From positions 1-6,319 of the forward strand of contig DASVDC010000137.1 of the NCBI GenBank assembly GCA_036381275.1: DNA of 6,319 nt, written 5' to 3'. The position numbers and the translations under genes are program-made. Below the pieces are notes generated by a model. The model was given only the letters and a program-made list of their open reading frames with translations, searched no databases and was not told where the DNA came from. Origin of the DNA: UBA7803 sp036381275. Its GTDB lineage: Bacteria > Pseudomonadota > Gammaproteobacteria > Pseudomonadales > Azotimanducaceae. This document shows positions 1-6,066 of this stretch, piece by piece. Every line of letters starts with the position of its first letter. The stretch's first letter is position 1.

Positions 1-1554
1 GTCCACCGCGGACATCAGGTCGTCGAAGTCGCCGCCGGGATAGGCCTGGTGGATCAGGTTCGCGAACTCGCCGCCGTAGCTCGTGCTGCCGCGCGGGTTC
101 ACGTAGACGACCACGTATCCGGCCGCGGCGTAGAGCTGCAGCTCGCTCGCGAAGTGCGGGCCGTAGGCGGCGAACGGTCCGCCGTGGATCTCGAGGATCA
201 GCGGATAGCGCTTGTCCGGCTCGAAGCCCGGCGGCTTCATGACCCAGGCCTGCACCTCGCGCTCGTCGAGCCGGGACGGGAACGTGAAGCCCTCCACGCT
301 CGCGAGGTCCTTGTGCGCCAGCGCATCCTCGTTCAGCGCGGTGATCACCTTCGGCTCGCCGCGGCCGCGCGCGACGGCGAGCTCCGCCGGCCGCTCGGGC
401 CGCGAGTAGGTGTAGGCCAGCGTACCACCGGCGGCATGGAACGCGCCGCCGCTGTACGGCCGGCCCATCGACGTGCCGCCCAGGTTCCGCGCAACGACGC
501 TCGGGGAGCGGTCGCCCGACCGCGCGACGTGTGCTACCACGCCGCTGCCGTGATCGTCGTAGGTCACGTACACGCCCCGGCCCTGGGCGTCCCAGACCGG
601 CGAGGTCACGCTGCGGTCGAGCCCGTCCGTCAGCGTCCGCACCTCGCCCGACTCGAGATCCAGCACCGACAGCACGCTCACGTGGTGACTCATCCGGCGA
701 TCTTCGTAGCCGACGAACGCGAGGTGCCGCCCGTCCGGCGACAGCACCGGCTCACTCTCCGGACCGAACCGCTCGGTGAGCTGCTGCGTCTCGCCGGTGG
801 CGAGGTCGACCCGGTGAATCGCGCTGTCGTTCGGCTCGTATTCCCAGTCGTCGCGCCGGTTCGCCGACACGTACAGGCTGCGGCCGTCGGCCGACCAGGC
901 GAACCCGCCGTCGTGATGCCAGTCGCCGCGGGTCACCTGGCGCGGCGTGCCCCCGTCGGCAGGCAGCACGTACACGTGGGTGAAGCCCTGGCGCAGATAG
1001 CCCTGCTCGTCGTGGCGGTAGGTGACCTGCTCGATCACCTTGGCCGCGGGCGCCCACTGCGCGCCTTCGGGCTTCTTCGGCATCTGCACCATCGGCTCGG
1101 CGTCGGTCGGCGTGAACATCGTGAACGCGAGCCACCGGCCGTCCGGCGACCAGGCGAGGCCGGCGGGATCTTCCGGGAGCTGGGTGAGCCGCGCGGTCCG
1201 GTTGTCCGCGAGCCAGTGCATGTACACCTCGACACCCTCGTCGGTGCGGGACAGGAACGCGATGCGGTCGCCCGAGGGAGACCAGCGCGGCGCGTGGCCG
1301 GCCTGGTCGGTCAGCGGACGCGGTGACGAGCCGTCCGCGTTCACGAGCCACAGGCGTGCGGTGATGCGGTCCTTCATCACGTCGTAGCCGCGGCGCACGT
1401 ACGCGATGGTGCGGCCATCGGGGGCGACCTGCGGGCCGTCGGCCCACTCCAGCGTGAACACGTCCATGGGCTGAAAACGGTCGGGCTCTGCCGCGGCCGC
1501 CGCGGCGGTCAGCGCGAGAAGGAAGCAGAAGCCGACGAAACGGATGGGGTGCAT
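1..1554 (-). CDS. S9 family peptidase (prolyl oligopeptidase/acylaminoacyl-peptidase type), exported, 3' end beyond window
   Basis: The first 518 residues are visible. The product is a serine peptidase of the S9 family, which cleaves short peptides with an alpha/beta-hydrolase domain gated by a beta-propeller. Residues 1-22 look like a Sec signal peptide (Arg5, hydrophobic 6-16, Ala-rich end before Glu23), so it probably acts in the periplasm or outside the cell. Propeller repeats of the TolB/PD40 type (S/A-P-D-G-R followed by a hydrophobic strand) appear near residues 44-53, 91-102, 136-145, 220-230 and 271-281. The hydrolase domain starts near 425 and shows HGGP (457-460, oxyanion region), NPRGS (486-490) and the YPGGDFDDL stretch (505-513), all typical of S9. 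The catalytic Ser, Asp and His lie beyond the left edge; family members are usually 600-700 residues. The ATG has a GGAG Shine-Dalgarno sequence (1562-1565) spaced 7 nt away. It lies in the same direction as cbpM, 160 nt downstream. Family assignment is firm; substrate and exact subfamily are unknown. Confidence 0.93.
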   Translation of the reverse strand, partial: MHPIRFVGFCFLLALTAAAAAAEPDRFQPMDVFTLEWADGPQVAPDGRTIAYVRRGYDVMKDRITARLWLVNADGSSPRPLTDQAGHAPRWSPSGDRIAFLSRTDEGVEVYMHWLADNRTARLTQLPEDPAGLAWSPDGRWLAFTMFTPTDAEPMVQMPKKPEGAQWAPAAKVIEQVTYRHDEQGYLRQGFTHVYVLPADGGTPRQVTRGDWHHDGGFAWSADGRSLYVSANRRDDWEYEPNDSAIHRVDLATGETQQLTERFGPESEPVLSPDGRHLAFVGYEDRRMSHHVSVLSVLDLESGEVRTLTDGLDRSVTSPVWDAQGRGVYVTYDDHGSGVVAHVARSGDRSPSVVARNLGGTSMGRPYSGGAFHAAGGTLAYTYSRPERPAELAVARGRGEPKVITALNEDALAHKDLASVEGFTFPSRLDEREVQAWVMKPPGFEPDKRYPLILEIHGGPFAAYGPHFASELQLYAAAGYVVVYVNPRGSTSYGGEFANLIHQAYPGGDFDDLMSAVD

Positions 1555-1620
1555 GAGCAGGCTCCACGTTGCTGATGACGGACGATCGGGGGATCGCGGG
1601 GTCGTGCCGGGGCCGACGGG

Positions 1621-1708
1621 CACGGCGGCCGCCATGATAACGGCCTTCGTCAGCCACCTGCAGTGTTGGCTGACCGGCGAGCGATTCCCCGCGGCTCCGG
1701 CCGCCGTG
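1621..1708. repeat. Nested inverted repeats between cbpM and the S9 peptidase gene
   Basis: Two inverted repeats share the gap. The outer arms are 11 bp and perfect (1621-1631 and 1698-1708). The inner arms are 8 bp and perfect (GTCAGCCA 1649-1656, TGGCTGAC 1667-1674) around a 10-nt loop that contains CTGCAG. In the minus-strand transcript the outer arm begins 6 nt after the cbpM stop codon. No T-tract follows either stem on either strand, so a classical intrinsic terminator is not supported. Possible roles are a 3'-end or processing structure for the cbpAM mRNA, a leader structure for the peptidase gene, or an operator. The arms are very GC-rich, so chance pairing in this genome is possible. 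Confidence 0.4.
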
Positions 1709-1714
1709 AAGGGC

Positions 1715-2026
1715 TCAACGCCGCTGCCGCAGCGCCTCGATCTCGTCGAGCAGCTCCAGCGCCAGCGCGACGCCCGGCAGGTTCACGCCGAGGTCCCGCT
1801 GCAGCCGCACCGCGCGTTGCACGCGCACCACCGCGATGCCGTCGAAGTGCCAGGCCGACTGCCGCCGGGGCAGCCGGCGCTGACCCGGTGGCGGCAGCGG
1901 CGCGATCACGCCCTCGTCCACCAGTTCCATCAGGAACTGGGCGTGCACGTCGCAGATCCGGCACACCTCGCGCAGCGTGAAGCGCAGCCGTTCGTCGAGC
2001 AGCTCCGGATCGATCGGCCGGCTCAT
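1715..2026 (-). CDS. cbpM: Chaperone modulatory protein CbpM (MerR-like HTH, inhibitor of CbpA)
   Basis: This 103-residue protein resembles CbpM, which in E. coli binds the J-domain of CbpA and blocks its stimulation of DnaK (known for the family). A MerR-type helix-turn-helix-like region spans about 15-42 (FTLREVCRICDVHAQFLMEL), and a hallmark block lies at 59-100 (WHFDGIAVVRVQRAVRL, then LGVNLPGVALALELLDEIEAL). The length matches E. coli CbpM (about 101), but the residues are distributed differently. There is about a 10-residue N-terminal extension and a Pro/Arg/Gln-rich insert near 43-57 between the HTH and the WxF block, and the C-terminus stops at RQRR where E. coli CbpM runs on. The ATG overlaps the cbpA stop (ATGA, 4 nt), so translation is probably coupled. 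A GAGGG Shine-Dalgarno sequence (2034-2038) lies 7 nt upstream inside cbpA. The fixed neighbourhood with cbpA strongly supports the call. Confidence 0.93.
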   Translation of the reverse strand: MSRPIDPELLDERLRFTLREVCRICDVHAQFLMELVDEGVIAPLPPPGQRRLPRRQSAWHFDGIAVVRVQRAVRLQRDLGVNLPGVALALELLDEIEALRQRR

Positions 2027-2940
2027 GCAGGGGCCCTCGGATCGAAGTTCATGGTCTCGGCCATCTGCTCGTACAGCTTCCGGTGCTCGGCCTTCGTCGG
2101 CTTCGGCAGCACGACCTTCAACGTGACGTACTGATCACCCGGCGGATCGCCGGGCAGGCCGCGGCCCTTCAGGCGCAGCCGGTTGCCGGACTGCGAGCCC
2201 GGCGGCACCTTCAGCTTCACGTCGCCGCCCAGCGTCGGCACGGTCAGCTCCGCGCCGAGCGCCGCTTCCCACGGCGTCACCGGCAGCTCGTAGTGGATGT
2301 CGCGGCCTTCCGGGCGGAAGCGCGGGTGCGGCACCAGGCGGAACTCGACGAACAGATCGCCGGGCTCGCCGCCGCCGATGCCGGGTCCGCCCTGGCCCTT
2401 GAGCCGGACCCGCTTGCCGTCGCTGATACCCGTCGGGATCTTCACCCGCAGCCGCCGGGGCGGCTGCCCGCGGCGCGGCACGGTGATCTCCACCCGATCC
2501 TGCCGGTACGCCTCCTCCAGCGTGATCCCGACCCGGGCGTGCTCGTCGGCACCCTTGAAGCCGCCGGCGCGGCGGCCGTGGCGATGGAAGCCCGGGCCGC
2601 CGGCGGCGCCGAACAGGGCTTCGAAGAACTCGCTGAAGCCGGCATCGTGACTGGTGAATCCGCCGCCGCCGAACGAGAACTGCTGCTCCCAGCCGGGCGG
2701 CGGCCGGAATTCCTGGTGATCCCGCCAGTTCGCGCCGAGCGCATCGTACGCGGCTCGCTTCTCGGGGTCGGACAGCACCTCGTAGGCTTCCCCCACCTCC
2801 TTGAAGCGTTCTTCGGCGTCCGGCTCGCGGTTCACGTCCGGGTGGTACTTGCGGGCCAGCCGCCGGTAGGCCTTCTTGATCTCCTCCTGGCTGGCTTTGC
2901 GGTCCACGCCGAGGACGGCGTAGTAGTCACGGTATTCCAT
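2023..2940 (-). CDS. cbpA: Curved DNA-binding protein CbpA, class B DnaJ-like (Hsp40) co-chaperone
   Basis: The product is a cytoplasmic Hsp40 that delivers clients to DnaK and stimulates its ATPase. The E. coli relative also binds curved DNA in the nucleoid. The J-domain spans residues 1-70, with the invariant HPD at 33-35 between helices II and III. A Gly/Phe-rich linker (about 86-128, including FGGGGF and FFEALFGAAGGPGF) follows. Two C-terminal client-binding beta-barrel subdomains then lie at about 130-205 and 210-283, with repeated RLKGxG motifs (179-184 and 257-261) and P-x-G-x-x-x-G-x-R-L/V-R-L strands. There is no CxxCxGxG zinc finger, which separates CbpA from DnaJ. At 305 residues it is almost identical in length to E. 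coli CbpA (306). The ATG is preceded by a modest GGAA at 2948-2951, 7 nt away. It lies 52 nt after the Na/Pi gene, overlaps cbpM by 4 nt, and has a sigma-32-like promoter directly upstream. Confidence 0.96.
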   Translation of the reverse strand: MEYRDYYAVLGVDRKASQEEIKKAYRRLARKYHPDVNREPDAEERFKEVGEAYEVLSDPEKRAAYDALGANWRDHQEFRPPPGWEQQFSFGGGGFTSHDAGFSEFFEALFGAAGGPGFHRHGRRAGGFKGADEHARVGITLEEAYRQDRVEITVPRRGQPPRRLRVKIPTGISDGKRVRLKGQGGPGIGGGEPGDLFVEFRLVPHPRFRPEGRDIHYELPVTPWEAALGAELTVPTLGGDVKLKVPPGSQSGNRLRLKGRGLPGDPPGDQYVTLKVVLPKPTKAEHRKLYEQMAETMNFDPRAPA

Positions 2941-2968
2941 GCGCGCGTTCCGGCTTGTTCGACACGTA

Positions 2969-2997
2969 TAGATGAGGCCGTAAGGGCGACATTCAAC
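2969..2997 (-). promoter_or_regulatory. Putative sigma-32 (RpoH) heat-shock promoter of cbpAM
   Basis: On the minus strand GTTGAAT (2997-2991) matches the -35 consensus CTTGAAA at 5 of 7 positions. CCTCATCTA (2977-2969) matches the -10 consensus CCCCATNTA with one mismatch, and the spacing between them is 13 nt, in the normal range for RpoH promoters. Transcription would start near 2962 and give a leader of roughly 20 nt before the cbpA ATG at 2940. The -35 element contains the TGA stop of the upstream symporter gene (2995-2993). No better sigma-70 pair was found here; the best alternative -10 hexamers match only 2-3 of 6. The assignment rests on sequence resemblance plus the chaperone function of the gene it would serve. 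Confidence 0.6.
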
Positions 2998-4621
2998 CGC
3001 CCGCGCTGGTCAACGGGGCGAGCCGCTCGAGCCGGGCGGCGGCCTTGGTGAGCTGCTCGGCCATGTGCAGCCCGGCCCGCAGCGCGTCCAGCGCGTCGTT
3101 GATCGGGCGCAGCGGCACCGCCCCGCGGCTCGCCGCCTTCAGCACGTGATCCTTCAGCGCAGACCAGCTCCGGTCGAGTTGCTGCAGGCCGTCCAGCAGG
3201 GCCTGACGGTCGAAATCCGCGGCATCCGGGTGGCACCGGGCGAGCTGCGCTGCGACCTCGGCGCGGAACGCGTGTACGACGTCCTGCACCGGCGAGCGGT
3301 TCACCGGATCGAGCGCCGGGCGGTAGCGGTCGAGCTCCGCGATCAGGTCGGTCACGTCTTCCAGGTAGTTGATGATCCTGAGCAGATCCGGCAGCACGTC
3401 CGCCGCGGCCGGCGGGAGACGATCCGCTTCCAGCTCGGCGACGAAGCTCGTCGTCCCGCCGAGCACGCCGCGCAGCCCGTCGAGCTGCTCGCGCACCTCG
3501 CCGTTCAAGGGCGCATCGCGCAGCACCGCCGCGCGCGAGACGTCGCGCGCCATGGCGAGCGCGCGGGTCAACTCGTGCTTCAGCGCCTCCACTGCCAGCA
3601 CCGGCGTCACCAGCACCGTGCGGTCCAGGAACGCCGGGCGCGCGAGCTCCTCCGCCCGGGTGACGAAGCGGCGCGCGAGGAACGCGGCGAGCCGGTCGGT
3701 GAACGGCCACAGCAGCAGCACGCCGAGCACGCTGAACAGGCTGTGGAACAGCGCGAGTCCCAGCGCCGGTCCGTCTTCGCCGCCGCCGGCGAGCAGGTTG
3801 CCGGCGTGCGTCACGAGCCACAGCAGCGCCGGAAACAGCAGCAGCGCGACGACTGCGGTCCCAACGTTGAACACCACGTGAGCGGCCGCTACCCGGCGGG
3901 CGTTCGCGGTCGAGCCGATCGCCGCGAACACCGCGCTGGAGGTGGTGCCGACGTTCGCGCCGATCACCATCGCGGCCGCCGCGGTCATCGACAGCGCGCC
4001 GCCGCTGACGGCGGTCAGGATGAGAGCCACGGCCGCGCTGGACGACTGGGTGAGCACCGTCATCAGCAGGCCCGCGGCAACCGACAGCAGCACGCCGGCG
4101 ACGCCGTCCGCGGCGAATGCGGTCACGTCCATGTCGAACGCGAAGCTCTGGAACGCGCGGCGCAACACGTCGATGCCGATGAAGAACAGGCCGAAGCCGG
4201 CCACTGCTTCGCCGACCGCGCCGATCCGCCGGCCGCGGCCCGCGAGGCGCGCGAGCACGCCGAGCCCCACCAGCGGCAGCGCGAGCGCCTCCAGGTCGAG
4301 CTTGAAACCGACCACGGCCACCAGCCAGCCGGTCATCGTGGTGCCGAGGTTGGCGCCGTAGATCACTCCGAGCGACTGCGCCAGGGTCAGCAGCCCCGCG
4401 TTGACGAAGCCGATGGTGGCGATCGTCACCGCGGCCGACGACTGCACCACGCCGGTGACCAGCACGCCCGAGAGCACCCCGCGCAGCGGCGTGCTGGTGT
4501 AGCGCTCGAGGATCCCGCGCAGCGCCTCGCCGGCCGCGATCCGCAGCCCGTCGGTGATCATGGTCACCGCCATCAGGAACAGGCCGAGCCCACCGATCAG
4601 GAGCCCGGCGCTCAGCAACAT
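2993..4621 (-). CDS. Na/Pi cotransporter family protein (SLC34/NptA-like) with C-terminal PhoU-like domain
   Basis: This 542-residue inner-membrane protein has two inverted Na/Pi-cotransport repeats followed by a soluble helical tail. Repeat 1 (about 5-155) carries QSSAA (60-64) and GANLGTT (89-95). Repeat 2 (about 170-310) carries QSSSA (192-196) and GANVGTT (221-227). The paired QSS motifs are the substrate and sodium-binding signature of this family. About eight to ten hydrophobic segments are visible up to residue 306. Residues about 345-535 are helical, charged and PhoU-like, a common arrangement in bacterial members (YjbB type), and may sense or regulate phosphate flux. The expected role is Na+-coupled phosphate movement, although bacterial members may export rather than import phosphate; the sequence does not decide this. 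The ATG has GGAG (4628-4631) at 6-nt spacing. It is the first gene of the minus-strand run and could read through into cbpAM, since no terminator fits in the 52-nt gap. Confidence 0.92.
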   Translation of the reverse strand: MLLSAGLLIGGLGLFLMAVTMITDGLRIAAGEALRGILERYTSTPLRGVLSGVLVTGVVQSSAAVTIATIGFVNAGLLTLAQSLGVIYGANLGTTMTGWLVAVVGFKLDLEALALPLVGLGVLARLAGRGRRIGAVGEAVAGFGLFFIGIDVLRRAFQSFAFDMDVTAFAADGVAGVLLSVAAGLLMTVLTQSSSAAVALILTAVSGGALSMTAAAAMVIGANVGTTSSAVFAAIGSTANARRVAAAHVVFNVGTAVVALLLFPALLWLVTHAGNLLAGGGEDGPALGLALFHSLFSVLGVLLLWPFTDRLAAFLARRFVTRAEELARPAFLDRTVLVTPVLAVEALKHELTRALAMARDVSRAAVLRDAPLNGEVREQLDGLRGVLGGTTSFVAELEADRLPPAAADVLPDLLRIINYLEDVTDLIAELDRYRPALDPVNRSPVQDVVHAFRAEVAAQLARCHPDAADFDRQALLDGLQQLDRSWSALKDHVLKAASRGAVPLRPINDALDALRAGLHMAEQLTKAAARLERLAPLTSAGG

Positions 4622-4734
4622 GGGCCGCTCCGTTCCGGCGGCACCGGGAATTCCGTGCGGCCTGCCAAAGCCGATCTATCCTCAGGCATAATGCGCGCCC
4701 CTGAAAACCCACCCATCGCCGAGTACGCTCTTCC
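4622..4734. other. Divergent intergenic region between the Na/Pi and MFS genes
   Basis: This 113-nt stretch must hold the promoters of both divergent genes. It contains a perfect 8-bp palindrome, GGAATTCC (4647-4654), flanked by GCAC (4641-4644) and GTGC (4655-4658), which pair but are offset by 2 nt. It could be an operator half-site arrangement or chance. A plausible plus-strand -10 box is annotated separately. No convincing minus-strand promoter for the symporter gene could be picked out. Confidence 0.45.
4662..4692 (+). promoter_or_regulatory. Possible sigma-70-type promoter of the MFS gene
   Basis: CATAAT (4687-4692) matches the -10 consensus at 5 of 6 positions and is one of the few AT-rich hexamers in this GC-rich region. 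The best -35 is CTGCCA (4662-4667, 4 of 6), with a longer than ideal spacing of 19 nt. The predicted start near 4699 leaves a leader of about 36 nt to the ATG at 4735. The -10 is believable; the -35 is weak. Confidence 0.35.
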
Positions 4735-6066
4735 ATGACGCAAACTCTCGGTCGGATCAGCAGCCTGCTGATCGCCGTCGCGGTTCTGCTGGTGGGCCAC
4801 GGCCTGCAGCTCACGCTGCTGCCGATGCGGGCCGAGACCCTGGGGTGGACCACCGGCGCGATTGCGCTCACCGGCTCCACCTATTTTCTCGGTTTCGTCG
4901 TCGGTTGTCTGGTGATCCCGGCGGTCGTCGCGCGGGTGGCCCACATCCGCACGTTCATGGTGATGGGCGCGCTCGCCACCGTGGCGCTGCTCGGCGTCGG
5001 CCTGTTCGACCTGCTGCCGGCCTGGCTGGTGCTGCGCTTCGGCACCGGCTTCGCGTTCTCCGGGATGTACATGGTGATCGAGAGCTGGCTGTCGGAAGCC
5101 TCGCCGTCCGACCGCCGCGGCAGCGTGCTCGCGATCTATTCGATGATCTCGCTGCTCGCGATGATGGTCGGGCAGAGCCTGCTGGCGCTCGGCCAGGCGA
5201 GCGATCTGCGGCTCGTGATGGCCGCGGCGTTCATCCTGGCGTTCGCGATCATTCCGATCGGGCTGACGCGCACCGCGGCGCCGATGCCGATACCGCGGGC
5301 GAGCTTCAGCCCGCGCGTGCTGGCCCGGGCGTCGCGGGTGGCCGTGGTGTGCGCGTTCGTCGGCGGACTGGTTACCGGTTCGTTCTGGTCGGTCGGGCCG
5401 CTGGTCGGGCGCGCGTACGGGCTCGACGGGGCCGGCATCGGCGCGCTGATGGGTGCCGGCATCGTCGGCGGCGCGCTCGCGCAGTTTCCGGTCGGGCTTC
5501 TCTCGGATCACACCGACCGCCGCCTGGTGATCGCCGTCATGCTGACGCTCGGCGCGGCGTTGGCCGGGGTCGGCTGGTGGTTCTCGGCGGGCAACGCCGC
5601 GGTGCTGTACGGGTCCATGTTCTCCGTCGGCGCCGCGACGATGCCCATCTACGCGATGTGCATCGCCACCGCTGCGGACAACGCGGCGGACGTGCCGCTG
5701 ATCCAGATCGCGAGCGGCATCCTGATCGTCAACAGCACGGGTTCGATTCTCGGGCCGCTGATGGTCTCACCGCTGGTGACCGGAACGGGCGGCGAAGGCT
5801 TCTTCCTGTTCGCGCTGGCCGTGATGGCGCTCGGCGCCGGCTGGGCCTTCTACCGGATCTCGGTGATCGAACGGCCGAAGGTGCACGAGCAGCGCTTCGT
5901 CGCGGTGCCGAAGACGTCCATCGTGGCGACGGAGCTCGCGGAGCCCGAGCCGCCGGCGCCGGAGCGCGACGAGGCGACAGGCGATGCTGCCGGCGTCACC
6001 GCCGCCGACCTCTGGGAAGGCCACGGCGCACCCGATCGCGCGGCCGCTAGCCTCGGGGATAAATGA
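4735..6066 (+). CDS. MFS transporter, YcaD-like
   Basis: This 443-residue inner-membrane protein belongs to the major facilitator superfamily. About twelve hydrophobic segments can be placed near 10-30, 43-64, 74-92, 95-117, 132-153, 158-178, 200-222, 232-255, 263-284, 287-309, 325-346 and 355-374. The segment MVIESWLSE followed by SDRRGSVLAIY (113-135) is characteristic of the YcaD-like group. GLLSDHTDRR (254-263) is a good MFS motif A in the central half-repeat loop, while the loop 2-3 copy is degenerate. The substrate is unknown; E. coli YcaD itself is uncharacterised. A tail of about 60 residues after Arg380 is polar and rich in Pro, Glu and Ala (about 397-443) and is probably cytoplasmic and disordered. 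The ATG is chosen because the next Met (31) would remove helix 1. The Shine-Dalgarno sequence is poor (GAG at 4721-4723, 11 nt away). The 3' end overlaps the convergent OmpA-domain gene by 20 bp. Confidence 0.88.
   Translation: MTQTLGRISSLLIAVAVLLVGHGLQLTLLPMRAETLGWTTGAIALTGSTYFLGFVVGCLVIPAVVARVAHIRTFMVMGALATVALLGVGLFDLLPAWLVLRFGTGFAFSGMYMVIESWLSEASPSDRRGSVLAIYSMISLLAMMVGQSLLALGQASDLRLVMAAAFILAFAIIPIGLTRTAAPMPIPRASFSPRVLARASRVAVVCAFVGGLVTGSFWSVGPLVGRAYGLDGAGIGALMGAGIVGGALAQFPVGLLSDHTDRRLVIAVMLTLGAALAGVGWWFSAGNAAVLYGSMFSVGAATMPIYAMCIATAADNAADVPLIQIASGILIVNSTGSILGPLMVSPLVTGTGGEGFFLFALAVMALGAGWAFYRISVIERPKVHEQRFVAVPKTSIVATELAEPEPPAPERDEATGDAAGVTAADLWEGHGAPDRAAASLGDK

Noticed and set aside
49..1326. 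A 425-codon open frame on the plus strand, antisense to the peptidase gene
   Set aside because: The opposite strand encodes an S9 peptidase with signal peptide, propeller repeats and HGGP. This frame is rich in Arg, Val and Ala without motifs.
1583..1596. Small hairpin CGATC-GGGG-GATCG in the peptidase leader
   Set aside because: Five-bp arms with a 4-nt loop are expected often by chance in this composition, and no functional context was seen.
1634..1639. Possible minus-strand -10 box TATCAT for the peptidase gene
   Set aside because: No matching -35 hexamer at 16-18 nt (best 2 of 6), so a promoter cannot be supported.
2083..3051. A 322-codon open frame on the plus strand, antisense to cbpA
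   Set aside because: Low-complexity Arg/Ala/Leu composition and full overlap with the well-supported cbpA; a codon-bias shadow.
3065..4738. A 557-codon open frame on the plus strand, antisense to the Na/Pi gene
   Set aside because: Its translation is dominated by Arg, Gln, His, Glu and Ala with no recognisable fold, as expected from the complement of a GC-rich membrane-protein gene. The minus-strand protein has clear family motifs throughout.
2832..4880. A 682-codon minus-strand frame spanning the Na/Pi gene, the intergenic region and the start of cbpA
   Set aside because: It is an alternative frame of the same strand with Arg/Ala-rich noise and overlaps two certain genes.
4612..5511. A 299-codon minus-strand frame antisense to the MFS gene
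   Set aside because: The composition is almost only Arg, Gln, Glu, His, Asp and Ala, the antisense image of a membrane protein.
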